The translations under genes and the position numbers were made by a program. From Gracilaria caudata (lineage: Eukaryota > Rhodophyta > Florideophyceae > Gracilariales > Gracilariaceae): a stretch of 52,825 nucleotides of DNA. This document shows positions 10,741 to 21,429 of this stretch, one piece after another. Positions within the stretch are counted from its first letter, which is position 1. Each line of letters starts with the position of its first letter. The DNA lies in the NCBI GenBank assembly GCA_030374735.1, contig JASCIV010000080.1:1-52825 (forward strand), read 5' to 3'. The notes beneath the pieces are model-generated. The model was not told the DNA's origin and made no database searches. It was given only the letters and a program-made list of their open reading frames with translations.

Positions 10741-12666
10741 CTACTCGTAATTTTCTGGTTCAAGAGTCAGCTGACCCTTGTTCACGTTTACAACAGCCAT
10801 TTCTACATCCCCGTCTTCTCGATCGTGGGTAGCTGCATGCTCTCCGGGAATTGGCGAATCCGTAGCCGCCGAAGAATCAAGCAATGATCCTAGTTCATGC
10901 GGCGAGAGACGTTCAACTGCCGACACAGCGAGGGTTTGCAGGGTTCTGTTGGTAGCAATCATACTGCGAGTAGACGATGCCAACAGCGCCGGCCTTAGCC
11001 AGTTCTCATCCAGTCGGCTCAGCCTTTGAGCGAACAAACTGGCGAATGATGTGGATTCTTGAAGCATTGTACCGTTCGGGATTCCGTCAGAATCTTGGCT
11101 ATCATCCTGGTCATCACTGTTTGGAACTTCTCTGGCTTCGTCCTCGACTCTAACCAACCTAAGCAACGGTAGCATACCTCCTCCCAATACGATTACCGTG
11201 AAGAGGACTATTGCAAGAGTCGAAGAGATTACCACTCTCCTTGTGTCATCTGAGCCGTTACGGCTAGGCAGACTAAGGGAAAGCGCCCAGGCGATTGCAC
11301 CACGTAAAGAGCCGCTAAACCACATGATAAGCTGGGTCTTCTTTGATATCTTATCAGTCCGCCACTTGTTCAATAGATATGTGAGCGGGTAGATGTTGGC
11401 TGCTCGAGATACTAATGTAAAGATGATACCCCATACAATAGTGGCAATGTGCCATGAATGATTAAATGTTGTCAGCGCCGTCCCCAAGTATATGAACACA
11501 AATGTTTCTGCAAGAAAGGCGAGTGATCGGAAAACTTGCTGCGAGGATATTTGCGTGACTTTGGATAGGTTGTAGTGCGCATAATGAGCTAGAACAACAG
11601 AACTTGTGAGAATTCCTAAGATGCCGCTCATACCAATTCCGTCACAGAAAGGATAAGGAAGATAAGCCATGAGAAGATAGAACGAAAATTCCAGGGACGG
11701 ACTGCGATAAAGGTTTGTATGCTTCAGTAGAAGGGCCGTGATTGCTGCTAGTATGGCCCCGACAATCACGGAACCAAAGAAAATGTAAACAAACTTAAAC
11801 AATGGCCAATACCAACTTGTGACGGCATATCCAATTAGACGTGAGAAAGTACGATATAAAACAATGGCTACAGCATCGTTAAGAACCGATTCTCCAAAAA
11901 CAAGGAAATGGAGTGTCTTATTAACCTTGAGAGCAGAAAAGATGGCAATTGTAGCAACAGGATCAACAGCAGAGAGCACTGCTCCGAAAGTCATAGCTTC
12001 CCAAAAGGAAAAGAAGTAACTGATTCCCAACACCCCGGCCAAGTACATGCCTACCCCAAAAGCTAGTGCAGAAATCAAGGTTCCGGGAACTGCGAGCAAA
12101 AGAATGCCTAGCCCCTCTGCATAAAAGTCAGCTTTGTTCAAAGAATATCCAGCTTCAAGTATAATCGGTGGAAGGATGAAGGTGAAGAATTGCTCCTGAT
12201 TCGGCAAACTGAAACCAAGAGCATTTGCCGCACCACTGACTCGCACTATACTTCCAACAAGAATGCCAAGTAATACATACGCAATACATGAAGGCAAAAA
12301 GATGAGACGATTCTGAACAAGAATATAAGCGGCGAAAATGCATAACGTTAACTGTATGGTGAAAATGGACAGACCCACTCCAAGTGCAGCTTCCGCACCC
12401 TCATAGGAAACTGGTGGTGCACCCCCTTCCGCTCCACAGTTACAATCTGGACACTGAGTGGCTCTGTGAGAAGCAGAGCTTGTGGACCACATCGTGACGA
12501 TAATAGCAAACGTTATGATCGTACCGCCGAAATAGACCCACGCGCTTCGACGAGTTTGAGACTCCGATTGTGTGGCTTGCTGAAGAAACTGAGAAAGTGA
12601 AGGAAACTGCTGGTGTGTAGAATTCGGGTCATCTGGTCTCACCATGTTAGGATTATCCACTGACAT
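10741..12666 (-). CDS. Na+/H+ exchanger, NHE/CPA1 family
   Basis: A 641-residue cation/proton antiporter of the CPA1 family. A membrane segment at about residues 37-58 is followed by about eleven more. Family marks include FILPPIILEAGYSLNK near residue 162 (the inhibitor-binding segment), DPVATIAIF and FGESVLNDAVAIVLYR near 257 (the ND pair that binds the cation), and WFSGSLRGAIAWAL in a late helix. The C-terminal ~140 residues are hydrophilic and acidic/Ser-rich, with stretches rich in Asp and Ser likely to be regulatory. Sequence features fit the organellar/plasma-membrane eukaryotic NHE group better than bacterial NhaP. The open frame extends to 12711 with only a GTG. The first ATG is at 12666. 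An upstream non-coding or short coding exon cannot be excluded (TTTCCCTCAG at about 12739). Confidence 0.88.
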   Translation of the reverse strand: MSVDNPNMVRPDDPNSTHQQFPSLSQFLQQATQSESQTRRSAWVYFGGTIITFAIIVTMWSTSSASHRATQCPDCNCGAEGGAPPVSYEGAEAALGVGLSIFTIQLTLCIFAAYILVQNRLIFLPSCIAYVLLGILVGSIVRVSGAANALGFSLPNQEQFFTFILPPIILEAGYSLNKADFYAEGLGILLLAVPGTLISALAFGVGMYLAGVLGISYFFSFWEAMTFGAVLSAVDPVATIAIFSALKVNKTLHFLVFGESVLNDAVAIVLYRTFSRLIGYAVTSWYWPLFKFVYIFFGSVIVGAILAAITALLLKHTNLYRSPSLEFSFYLLMAYLPYPFCDGIGMSGILGILTSSVVLAHYAHYNLSKVTQISSQQVFRSLAFLAETFVFIYLGTALTTFNHSWHIATIVWGIIFTLVSRAANIYPLTYLLNKWRTDKISKKTQLIMWFSGSLRGAIAWALSLSLPSRNGSDDTRRVVISSTLAIVLFTVIVLGGGMLPLLRLVRVEDEAREVPNSDDQDDSQDSDGIPNGTMLQESTSFASLFAQRLSRLDENWLRPALLASSTRSMIATNRTLQTLAVSAVERLSPHELGSLLDSSAATDSPIPGEHAATHDREDGDVEMAVVNVNKGQLTLEPENYE

Positions 12667-13630
12667 ATCGATATAGAGTACTTCCAGGTGATCTTCTCTG
12701 GCCTTTGACACACGGACTCGTCGAGGATTTGTGCTGAGGGAAACGGTATGAAGGAGCTGGAGGAGTTAGCCCATGGAATGAATTCGAAAACTGGTTGAGC
12801 ATAAAACTGTTCTCGGACTGATGATGCAAGTAAGGAGTTCAGACACAGAAGAAACTGTGTAGGCCCGTATAATGAAAGAGCGCTGAAGCTCAGAAGAGAA
12901 GGTGATGTGTTTAACCACAGAGTCAAAAGAGGCCAGACGCGGATGGAGGCGCAGTCGGAGGAGCCTTTGCTTCTGCAAGAAGGGCTGGCAGATGCTGATC
13001 AAACAATCATGATGTTCTCGGTGAGTGGATGTGCAATGTGCCATTGCGGGAAAATGTCAATGTGGGGTCTCAGTTTAGCCTACATTGCTGTTCAGATCAA
13101 TCAGTAATAAACCAGGCATTCCACTCTTACACGTAGCGTAATGTGTGCACTATAATAATAATATGCGCGGCGACCAGCACTGACAAACTTCTGGGATATG
13201 TTTTCTTTACATTTCAACGTTTAGTATCCGTTTATTATGCAGAGGCTGCATTTGCGTACTAGACCTACTGCGGCTGGGATCCAGGCTCGCAGACCCGTTC
13301 AGCACATCCGTTCTCCTTGAACGTGAAGGCAGGCAGACTTGAGTTCCATGAAGCCCGCGAATTACATGTTCGGGAACGTCACGTTTTTCGAACGAACGCA
13401 TTCGGCCTGCGATAAACCTACCTGCTGTTCGCCCGCTTATAATCATCGTCAAAGTCAAAAAGACCAATTCTCGTGCTAATCGAAACAATCGATCCTTCAT
13501 TTCGGCAAGTTTTGAAGTCAAGAACGACTTAAGTTCCCATGTTTCTCTTTCGCTGGACCCCTCTCAGTGCAAAATCGAGAATAACTTGAAGCGGGTGTGA
13601 GAATAAGAACACCGTACGAATGCTCTAACC
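12667..13630. other. Divergent intergenic region
   Basis: This lies between the 5' ends of the exchanger (-) and the nuclease-helicase (+). Only short frames occur on both strands. A run of TAA/TAT-rich sequence lies near 13150. No gene or RNA was recognised. Confidence 0.45.
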
Positions 13631-16600
13631 ATGTTAGTCGAGACAAGATGGAAAACATCCTTGTTCCAATTGGCCCTCTTCAGGAATCCATGGCGACGAA
13701 TTTCAAATGGTCTACGTTTTCTTTCCTTCCCATGGTTTCGCAAGCAAACGAATCAAGTACAGTGCCTCCAGACGAGAGAGCATACTGCTAACCCCGAGCT
13801 CCGATCGAAACCCACAAGGAGCCCGTATGATCTTGTTTTGTTCCGTCGTTCTCGATTTGTGGCACATCTGAACGAACTGTCACGTCGTCGGAGTGATTCT
13901 GCGCCTCCTCGAGATGAATCTACCGCACTTGAATTGGCATTGAAATCAGCAGGAAACGCGCATGAAGAACGCGTGGTAGCGTTCCTGGAGAATATTCTCT
14001 CCATTAGCGCATACCGCATTCCGTTTGCTCATCCTGATCGTTATAACATGACCATCGAAGCTATTCGTCGTCGCGAACCCATTATCGCTGGCGCTGCTCT
14101 CCATGACGACGCATTTGCAGGATATGCTGATGTACTCATCTTATCCGCTCTTGATCCGTATCTGACAGAGACACAACCTGCAAATGTTGACCCAAATGCC
14201 TACATTGTTTGCGAAATCAAACTGTCATCCTTTTCCACGATGGACTTTCTGCTGCAAACAGCTGCCTATGCTTCCATGCTAAGCATTATTCACAAAAGAT
14301 TAGATATCAGACACCCAAGTCACGCATATCTCTGGCTAGGGTCACCTGAGAATCCACCGATTCGCCTTGACTACCGCGACCTCAAGTACTTCTTTCGGAG
14401 GGTGAAGAAAGATTTTCTAACGTTCAGCCAAAGCTTTGATGAGAGTGCCCCACTCCCGGAACCTGATGCGCCTCTCCAAATGTTATCACCTTGGAAAACC
14501 TTCGCCATGGAAACCCTTAATGAAGCGGATTCTCTTCATTTAATCGCCGGTATTCGACAGTCCCAAGTAGAAAAGATCAGATCCGTGTGTGGTGTATCTA
14601 CACTTAGAGATTTCGCAAGCATGCAACTAAATGAATTAAATGGTTTAGTGCATCGAGGTGAATTGAGTGCTGCGTACTTAAGGCTTCAACAACAAGCTCA
14701 TGTCCAATGCGAGTCTCGCAGAAACGGAAACATTTCTTATAAAAGGATTTTCCGGAATGGAAAAAGTATGCCTGAGTCCTCTGAAAGAGATATGTTCTTT
14801 GACATTGAGGGCTACCCACTGATTGAGAACGGTCTAGAATATCTGTTTGGTGTGTCCACCAGAGAGAAGGGCTCATTTCAGGCGTGGTGGGCTCATACAC
14901 GAGCGGAAGAAGAACAGGCTTTCATTCAACTAGTTAATTGGATCTACGGTAGGATTGAAGAACAAAAGAAGAATGGAAGTATTCCGCCCCACGTATTTCA
15001 TTATGGCCATTATGAAATCAGTGCCTTGCGAAGAATTGCAATGCGAGCGAAGACCATACAGGGTTTGGAGGCTGCTGTCAAGCTGGAATCCTTGCTCGAA
15101 AACCGTGTGTTTATGGATGTTTACAAGTTTATCAAGTCTGAGTTGCTTATAGGTGACCCAAGCTACTCTATCAAGATTGTGGAGAAGATAGTTGGCGTTG
15201 CCAGAGAACATGATGATCTCTCAGATGCCCAATCTTCCGTAGCTATGTACCACGAGTGGAGAATGAAGTATTTCTCAGAAGTTCAATGCGATGCCAATAA
15301 TATCTCCCGCCACGCCACTCTGGAACAAATATGTGAGTACAACAAGCAAGACTGTGAGAGCCTCGTTCTTGTTGTCGATTGGTTATCAAGAGAGTTTCAG
15401 CCAAGAACCGTCGAAAGTTGGGATAGTGTAAACGAATCCCAAGAAGCTTCCGAAGCTGACGACAGTGATATGGCAAACAGCTTGATTCTTCCCGGTTCGT
15501 GTGGAAGAACAATCCCTCAGCGACAAGAGGATTCCAGGACTATTCAGAAAAGTGAAGAGTTGAGTCACCTTCTGATCCACGAAAATTCTCATGCTCTCAA
15601 CTTCACTGCACGGCAAACTCTGTATCATCTGCTTGGGTTCTATGTTAGGGAATCGAGTCCTAGTCGCCGAGCTTTTAGGGAGAGGATAGAGGCTGCTGCG
15701 TCCGGAAGATTTTCAGAACTTCACGATGATGATAAGTGTATCACAGGGCTGAGGTTACTTGACGCAGGCAAAATTGGGAATGGTTCCAAAAAGATTGTAC
15801 TGAGGTACTCTTTCAACAAGGAGCAATACATTGGCTTCTTCGAGGGTGAAAGTGTGGCTTTCATAATTCATTCTAGTACACCCTCTACCCCAGGAAACGA
15901 AACGAAGTCAGACCTTATTCACAGATTCATGTCCGCTTTGAGCTTTGAGCGTTTCGAAGGCCACAGATTTGGTGTTGTGTCCCTTAGCTTGAAGTGTGAG
16001 GAGGGATATACTCCGCCCAAATATGGATCCATCGTCAGCTCCGACGAGCTCAAAATTTGTGATTCTCCGCTGCGAAAGAGTATCCTACGCAAGGCTGAAC
16101 AGTTGTTTGGGGAGGCAGACATTGATATGTCTGTGTCTTTATCAAGTGCGTTTCTGAACCGGCGCAGAGTTGACGAAGACTCCGAAGCAGAAACGTTGCG
16201 TAGTCTAAGAGGAAAGGATGGGCAAAGCGAAAAAGTTGCTAGCTTTCTCGCTTCCCTGGACAAGTCCGGGGTGTTTGTCATCCAGGGTCCTCCGGGGAGT
16301 GGAAAAACCTCCTTGTCGGCGATGATTATTCACACTCTTATTTCTCACCACAACAAGACAGTCGCAGTTAGTTCCAACTCTCATGCGGCAATAGATAACC
16401 TTCTCCGGTCTGTTGTACAACTTGGAATGGATTGCTCCGCTGTTTGCAAGATTGGCACAAAGTGTACAGAGGACGAAAGTATTCCCTTCAAAGGAAATCT
16501 TCGAGATATACAAGTGAAGCGAATCTCCGAGCAGAGCAGCTTTGGTCGAAGTCCTGCTTCCCCGAAGTCCTCAGCGAGCCCAAAACGAACACCAAGGCGC

Positions 16601-17671
16601 TTGCGAAGAAGTGCTGCTCTAATCGGAGCGACATGTTACCAGCTATGCCGGGAAGACAGTGAGGGACTTTTCGACTTCCTCTTCGTTGATGAGGCAAGCC
16701 AGGTCCCAGTTGCCAACTTTTTCGCTATGAGTTCGAGTGCCAAATATGCAGTCTTGGTTGGAGACCAGCAGCAGCTACAGATGCCTATAAAAGGAGCTCA
16801 CCCGGGAGATAGTGGGAAGAGCTGTCTAGCTTACATTGTTGGTGAAGGTGTTACCACAGTGCCTCCATCCAGAGGTTTGTTTTTAGAACAGTCGTATCGG
16901 ATGGCTCCAACATTGTGCAATTTTGTTTCCAATACCTTTTACGATGGTGCCCTACATTCCTCAAGTGCATGTGAGAATAACAAACTCTTTTTGGAAGGAA
17001 CTCAAGGCAAGCAATTGTGTAGTGGCTCAGGAATTCTCTATCTCAACTGTGACTCGGAGTATGAAAATGAGCGAGAGGGGAACACCATGGGTAAACTGCA
17101 TCAACCTGCCGAAGTGAACACTGTTGCCGAGCTCGTAGACAGATTATTGGGTTCAGAATATACAGTCCACTCGAAAACTCAAAAACTGTGTGCCCAGGAT
17201 ATTCTGGTTGTAGCACCTTACAACATACAAGTTCGAGCGTTGCGTCAAAAACTTTCACCCCAGATTCGGGTGGGAACGGTTGATAAGTTTCAAGGCCAAC
17301 AAGCGCCGATTGTCATCATTTCTCTGTGCACTGGGGATCCGAATGGGAATGGTGGTGATGTGGATGAAGAAGGCCTCTTTTCACAGAGCAAGCATCCAGT
17401 TCAGGGTTCCGTAGATGGGTACTCTTCTCTAATGGATTCAACGAGAAAGGGACTCCACTTTGTCCTGCAAAAGAACCGATTGAACGTAGCCATATCTCGG
17501 GCTCAGTGTCTAGCTATCGTTGTTGGTTACTCGAACCCTCTTGCAAACGTTCGGCTAAGTCACTTCGATGATATTGTCATGACGGGTCTTTTCGAACAAC
17601 TACGAGAAGAAGGAGAACAAGCCGATATGAACCTACTGAGGCTGAGAAACAATGGAACTCATGTTCCATAA
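13631..17671 (+). CDS. RecB-like nuclease / RNase H-like / SF1 helicase fusion
   Basis: A 1346-residue three-part protein arranged like the bacterial and archaeal TM0106-type RecB-nuclease/helicase. A PD-(D/E)XK nuclease comes first (GYADVLI near residue 163, CEIKLSS near 194). An RNase H-superfamily YprB-like domain follows (FDIEG near 389, HYGHYEISAL, and YNKQDCESLVLVVDWL near 575). The C-terminal half is an Upf1/DNA2-like SF1 helicase: QGPPGSGKTSL near 884, FVDEASQVP near 1018, VGDQQQLQMP, TVDKFQGQQ near 1218 and NRLNVAISRAQ near 1281. All expected catalytic motifs look intact. The first ~75 residues are Arg/Phe/Ser/Leu-rich with few acids, like an organelle-targeting presequence. A role in DNA repair or replication-fork processing, perhaps in mitochondrion or plastid, is inferred. 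No intron was found. Bacterial ancestry is possible. Confidence 0.85.
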   Translation: MLVETRWKTSLFQLALFRNPWRRISNGLRFLSFPWFRKQTNQVQCLQTREHTANPELRSKPTRSPYDLVLFRRSRFVAHLNELSRRRSDSAPPRDESTALELALKSAGNAHEERVVAFLENILSISAYRIPFAHPDRYNMTIEAIRRREPIIAGAALHDDAFAGYADVLILSALDPYLTETQPANVDPNAYIVCEIKLSSFSTMDFLLQTAAYASMLSIIHKRLDIRHPSHAYLWLGSPENPPIRLDYRDLKYFFRRVKKDFLTFSQSFDESAPLPEPDAPLQMLSPWKTFAMETLNEADSLHLIAGIRQSQVEKIRSVCGVSTLRDFASMQLNELNGLVHRGELSAAYLRLQQQAHVQCESRRNGNISYKRIFRNGKSMPESSERDMFFDIEGYPLIENGLEYLFGVSTREKGSFQAWWAHTRAEEEQAFIQLVNWIYGRIEEQKKNGSIPPHVFHYGHYEISALRRIAMRAKTIQGLEAAVKLESLLENRVFMDVYKFIKSELLIGDPSYSIKIVEKIVGVAREHDDLSDAQSSVAMYHEWRMKYFSEVQCDANNISRHATLEQICEYNKQDCESLVLVVDWLSREFQPRTVESWDSVNESQEASEADDSDMANSLILPGSCGRTIPQRQEDSRTIQKSEELSHLLIHENSHALNFTARQTLYHLLGFYVRESSPSRRAFRERIEAAASGRFSELHDDDKCITGLRLLDAGKIGNGSKKIVLRYSFNKEQYIGFFEGESVAFIIHSSTPSTPGNETKSDLIHRFMSALSFERFEGHRFGVVSLSLKCEEGYTPPKYGSIVSSDELKICDSPLRKSILRKAEQLFGEADIDMSVSLSSAFLNRRRVDEDSEAETLRSLRGKDGQSEKVASFLASLDKSGVFVIQGPPGSGKTSLSAMIIHTLISHHNKTVAVSSNSHAAIDNLLRSVVQLGMDCSAVCKIGTKCTEDESIPFKGNLRDIQVKRISEQSSFGRSPASPKSSASPKRTPRRLRRSAALIGATCYQLCREDSEGLFDFLFVDEASQVPVANFFAMSSSAKYAVLVGDQQQLQMPIKGAHPGDSGKSCLAYIVGEGVTTVPPSRGLFLEQSYRMAPTLCNFVSNTFYDGALHSSSACENNKLFLEGTQGKQLCSGSGILYLNCDSEYENEREGNTMGKLHQPAEVNTVAELVDRLLGSEYTVHSKTQKLCAQDILVVAPYNIQVRALRQKLSPQIRVGTVDKFQGQQAPIVIISLCTGDPNGNGGDVDEEGLFSQSKHPVQGSVDGYSSLMDSTRKGLHFVLQKNRLNVAISRAQCLAIVVGYSNPLANVRLSHFDDIVMTGLFEQLREEGEQADMNLLRLRNNGTHVP

Positions 17672-18552
17672 ATCTTTGCATCAGAATTGGGCATATCATG
17701 ATATGATGAACGCCAGGATTGAACAGGAAACGCTCTACGCTTAGAAGAAGAAGAAGCTAGGTGTGCATGTAGAGGAGAGAGAGGGAGAGAGGATTGAGCC
17801 AAAGCTAGCTTTCATTGGAGAAGCGTACAGGGTACTAAGCTTGATCATCGTTCATCATGATGAAGTACGAAGTTGCAACGAACGAACAAGACTTCGAAGT
17901 GAAGTAAGGGCACGTGCATCTCGCCTTCCCGGGGTGTGCCTGTCTCCGATCCACTTTTCCGTGATCGGAGCGAAATGAGGGCAGGGCCGCAGACGGATCT
18001 CCAACGGAGGCCAAGAACTACTGAAGAAGTGAAGGTAACAACATTGTTTCACATTGTGAAGTGAACAAATCCACCCTTCCGAACGTCGCAGAATCGAACG
18101 TCATGAACTGTTGATTTGTGTACCTTTGTTACAGGGTATCAAAACAGAAAAGAAGAATACCCAATAGGCAAGACTCTTGCCGCAAGAGATGTCAAGCATT
18201 CTCATTTTGCTTTGAGCGGCTCTGGGGTTCCTTGTTTCTTCGAACCCCGGACGAATTTGGAAATCCGAGAAAGACCCGCAAAGTAGGGCTCAAGTCACTG
18301 TGATTGTAACATCGAAATTGAAAAAGTGTTCCCAACGAGCTATAGTCCGTACCTTTTGTGCGTACAGACGAGACGGTTTCCTTTACCAAAGTAACACTCG
18401 TTCTTTGCTTGCAGAAACCATTCCACTACCCGCCTTGTTTTGCGGGCAGCTTAAGGCTTGCGTTCCGGCGAGCTTCACCGAATTGGATTCGGCTCTTTGA
18501 TTTTACAGAAACCTTTAAGAGATTGCTGGTAGTCGTTCAGGTCACAGTAACA
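17672..18552. other. Intergenic, no gene seen
   Basis: A purine-rich stretch (GAA and GA repeats) lies at 17742-17795, and an 8-bp-stem inverted repeat (CTCCGATC / GATCGGAG) near 17944-17971. The frame of the next gene stays open back to about 18358 without a better start. No gene was recognised. Confidence 0.4.
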
Positions 18553-19200
18553 ATGAACACTTCGAATGTTTCGCAGTCTCCCCAGCTAACGCTTATGTTC
18601 AATCGGAAAACGTATAAGATTCCCATAAGGAACACTGTTACGGACTTACAAACTGATATTGCGAAGATCACGAGCATTCCACCTGAGGAGCAAACGATTC
18701 TGATTAAGGGGAAAAAGCTCGTGCTGGCGACCTTGACGTCCGTTAATTTGGAGGACATCGGTATAACAGGAAAGAGCAAAGCCATGCTCATTCACAGTTC
18801 TCCGTCAGGAAATCCAAGCATATCAATATCTCCAACTCTTCGTTCAGTACGCTCCTGTTCCGCAAAGGTTAACAAGCTTTCTAAAGATCTCAGTGAGGTT
18901 CGGCAGTCCATGAACAAACACTTGCAGGGATTTCTTGATGCAGCAATGACTAGGGAAGCTCTCGAAAGAGATCGAAAGGGTCTTCGAGTGATTGAGGAGG
19001 ACTGCATGCGTGTACTCGAACAACTTGATAGTTTGGAGACTGGAGATGGTCGAGATGCAGAATCTATTCGCGTTGAAAGGAAAAGCGCAGTAACCAAGGC
19101 ACAATCTATATTACGGGACATCGACAATGTTTGTGAAGATATCCAGACATTCCAAATCGACAAGCATGGGGAAATTGAAGCGCGACGAGGTAAGTCGTAG
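18553..19200 (+). CDS. Ubiquitin-like plus BAG-domain Hsp70 co-chaperone
   Basis: A 215-residue protein as read, with a ubiquitin-like fold at about residues 10-80 (beta strands with IPPEEQTILIKGKKL and LEDIGI) and a helical BAG domain at about 95-200. This is the architecture of BAG1-type nucleotide-exchange factors for Hsp70. The start ATG at 18553 is chosen because it lies just before the ubiquitin-like domain. The last codons read ...EARRGKS-stop, but the DNA there is GAG|GTAAGT, a consensus donor. The stop may therefore lie in an intron and a further 3' exon may follow. Candidate acceptors are at about 19250 (GTGGTACAG) and about 19330 (AAAGCAG), the latter entering a frame open to 19587. 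Confidence 0.8.
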   Translation: MNTSNVSQSPQLTLMFNRKTYKIPIRNTVTDLQTDIAKITSIPPEEQTILIKGKKLVLATLTSVNLEDIGITGKSKAMLIHSSPSGNPSISISPTLRSVRSCSAKVNKLSKDLSEVRQSMNKHLQGFLDAAMTREALERDRKGLRVIEEDCMRVLEQLDSLETGDGRDAESIRVERKSAVTKAQSILRDIDNVCEDIQTFQIDKHGEIEARRGKS

Positions 19201-19977
19201 ACATGAAGCCGGTGCTTTGTCATTTGGTCACTGTGGTACAGGGAAAGAGGGTTTTAGGTCATGTTGTTCAGGGATGAAAGAGTGTTTCAAGTCATGGCTA
19301 CTGACAACTCTCCTAGCAAAGTAAAAGCAGGGGTGAACTCGAGTATACCTCAGCTATTGGTAGGCCGATGGCGAAGCGTTGAAGACTTGCTCGCACAGTT
19401 GCACGGTCAAGTTGGTGGTAGCCAGCGCCCAACCTGTGCAAGGCAAGCTATGGCGAAATCCGCGGGTGCTCTAGGTCTAAGAGTAACGATGTCGAATGGA
19501 GGATGTGAGGGCTTCAGAGGGACCTTTTCCTGCACTATCGGGCCTAGTACAGAACTCTGTCCTTTGGATTCACAGGACCATGAATGAAACCCGTTTGGTC
19601 TGAGCACAGGCTATCCCACATTGATTTTTTACTTCATGGAAGAAAGGCAAGTGATAACCTCCTCTCTTGCAAATGAAGTACACAAAATTTGGGAGAGTGA
19701 CCTGCTGGGTCCCTTCACTGACGTAACCTTCCCTACTAAGAAGAGAATGACTTTAGGTCCGGCTTTACGTTGTCATGGATTGCATGACGAATATGTATGG
19801 CTTGCTTCTTGAGTCTCCCGTATACCTGGGTAATGCCTTTTCTTCGCACTGAGGCCAATTTTCCAATACAGTCTGCGAAGGTTGCACCAAGGTGGGCTCT
19901 TGTCAGGTGTTCATACTCGAATGTTGTATAGGAAGGTCTGCAGTACAGGTGAAAGGCAGTGATTTCATGTTGTAAGC
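19201..19977. other. Possible 3' exon of BAG gene, otherwise no gene
   Basis: A plus-strand frame open from about 19261 to 19587 is reachable in phase from the consensus donor at 19190 by an acceptor at about 19332. It would add about 85 residues with no known motif. The rest, to the start of the next gene, shows nothing recognisable. Confidence 0.3.
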
Positions 19978-21429
19978 ATGGTGGGTTATCTGTCAGCGAA
20001 GAATCGCACAATTCTCACAGCTATTCCTTCGCCACCGTCGGATTTCATAAACATATCTAGCGAGAATCAAAAGGCAGGACAATATGTCTTCGGCCAAAGC
20101 GGGTTTGTCCCCGATGCCTCTATCAATAACTCCGGACTTTTTGCGAAAAGACTTGACGGAGCCGCAGAAGAAATAATCTTGGGATTCCTTTCGATTATAA
20201 TGATAATGACGATTACTGAGCTCGTATTAACTATTCTCTCGAGCAAGCGACACAACCAAGAACCTGAGCAAAGCGATTTCGCACATGTTGCTCTCAAGGT
20301 GGATGGATTGCTACACTTTAACGGGAAATGGATGAGTTGCCGACAAAATTGGCTGCCGTCTCGCAGACGAGACAAGGAGATAATCATGACACTGTTTGCC
20401 GTACTGGTTGCCGCTCTCATATTCGTCATGGACATGGGGGCCGTTATTTTAACTCAACCGAATCACTTCCCAAGCCAGCAGTATTCTTACAACTTGAAAG
20501 GAAGCCATCCCATCGGTACCGAGTTTGGTTTGGGAAAGTTTTTGCGTAGGAATGCGATGGAGCGCCCATGTGTCACTCCAGTCTTTTCAGAATCGAATCC
20601 CTTTCGGAACTTTTCGCTCAGCGCGTGCCACACTCTCAATCTCGAAGTAGCCCACAAGAAGACCACAGACATTGTGAACTCTGTGAAGATAGGTTCATGG
20701 TTCCACAAAGGCGGCAGCGACCATATTGTATCTTTTGGGAATGCCAGTATTGAAATCAAGACACGAGCTATTGTCTACGGAGCGAGAGGTGGGACGAGGA
20801 GACTACTCTTCCCTGTCTTGCACGAAAGCTACTTGGCGTTCACACACTACTTGCATCAAGTTGTGATTTATATGATTTTGGAAGAAAGCTGCAATGCCAA
20901 GCACAAGACAAAAAACTGTGAAGAAGTTGTTGCGGAGCACAGAAGCGTAGCGGAAACGGTCACGAGAACAATTGGCTTGTGGACAACAAGGAGTGGTAAA
21001 GTAAAGAAAGAAGTACAAGGCTTGGAAACTACGTTAACTTTTGGTATTAACAAACCTTGGATAACAGTGTTTAAGAGTGTGGGACCACTGATGACTGCTG
21101 AGCTCATTGAAGAAGTCGGAGGTCGTGGTTTGTACTCTCATATTTCAACTGAGGAAGAAAATGATGGTATTCCAGGTCTCATTGTTGATGAACGGAGGCC
21201 GTTGGGAGTACTTGGGATGCTTCTCGGAACAATGTGCCTCGTATTGGCTCTATTTACGTTGAAGCGAATCCTACGTCCTGTTTATCTTGCTGATCGCGCG
21301 TGGGACAACTTTGAGAGAACCGTTCTGAATAGGTTTGACTTTGAGCACAGGAACTCGTCTGGTTCCACTATTTTTGGAAAAGAGGGCAGCTCCGATGGCT
21401 GCCTGCAGAGTTGTCCCATCAAAGGTTAG
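19978..21429 (+). CDS. Membrane protein of unrecognised family, copy A
   Basis: A 483-residue protein of a family I do not recognise. It has a full paralogue on the opposite strand at 25485-26861. Predicted layout: a cytosolic or lumenal N-terminus with YVFG, TM1 about residues 60-83, a loop of about 50 residues, TM2 about 135-158, a large ectodomain about 160-405 with several Cys and N-glycosylation sequons (NFS, NAS), TM3 about 412-433 and a short polar tail. Stretches shared with the paralogue include YNLKGSHPIG, GLGKFLRRNAM, RPCVTPVF, IGSWFH, FGNASI and PLMT.ELIEEV. The N-terminus has no clear signal peptide, so an upstream exon is possible. Receptor, channel-associated or cell-surface roles are all open. 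Confidence 0.7.
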   Translation: MVGYLSAKNRTILTAIPSPPSDFINISSENQKAGQYVFGQSGFVPDASINNSGLFAKRLDGAAEEIILGFLSIIMIMTITELVLTILSSKRHNQEPEQSDFAHVALKVDGLLHFNGKWMSCRQNWLPSRRRDKEIIMTLFAVLVAALIFVMDMGAVILTQPNHFPSQQYSYNLKGSHPIGTEFGLGKFLRRNAMERPCVTPVFSESNPFRNFSLSACHTLNLEVAHKKTTDIVNSVKIGSWFHKGGSDHIVSFGNASIEIKTRAIVYGARGGTRRLLFPVLHESYLAFTHYLHQVVIYMILEESCNAKHKTKNCEEVVAEHRSVAETVTRTIGLWTTRSGKVKKEVQGLETTLTFGINKPWITVFKSVGPLMTAELIEEVGGRGLYSHISTEEENDGIPGLIVDERRPLGVLGMLLGTMCLVLALFTLKRILRPVYLADRAWDNFERTVLNRFDFEHRNSSGSTIFGKEGSSDGCLQSCPIKG

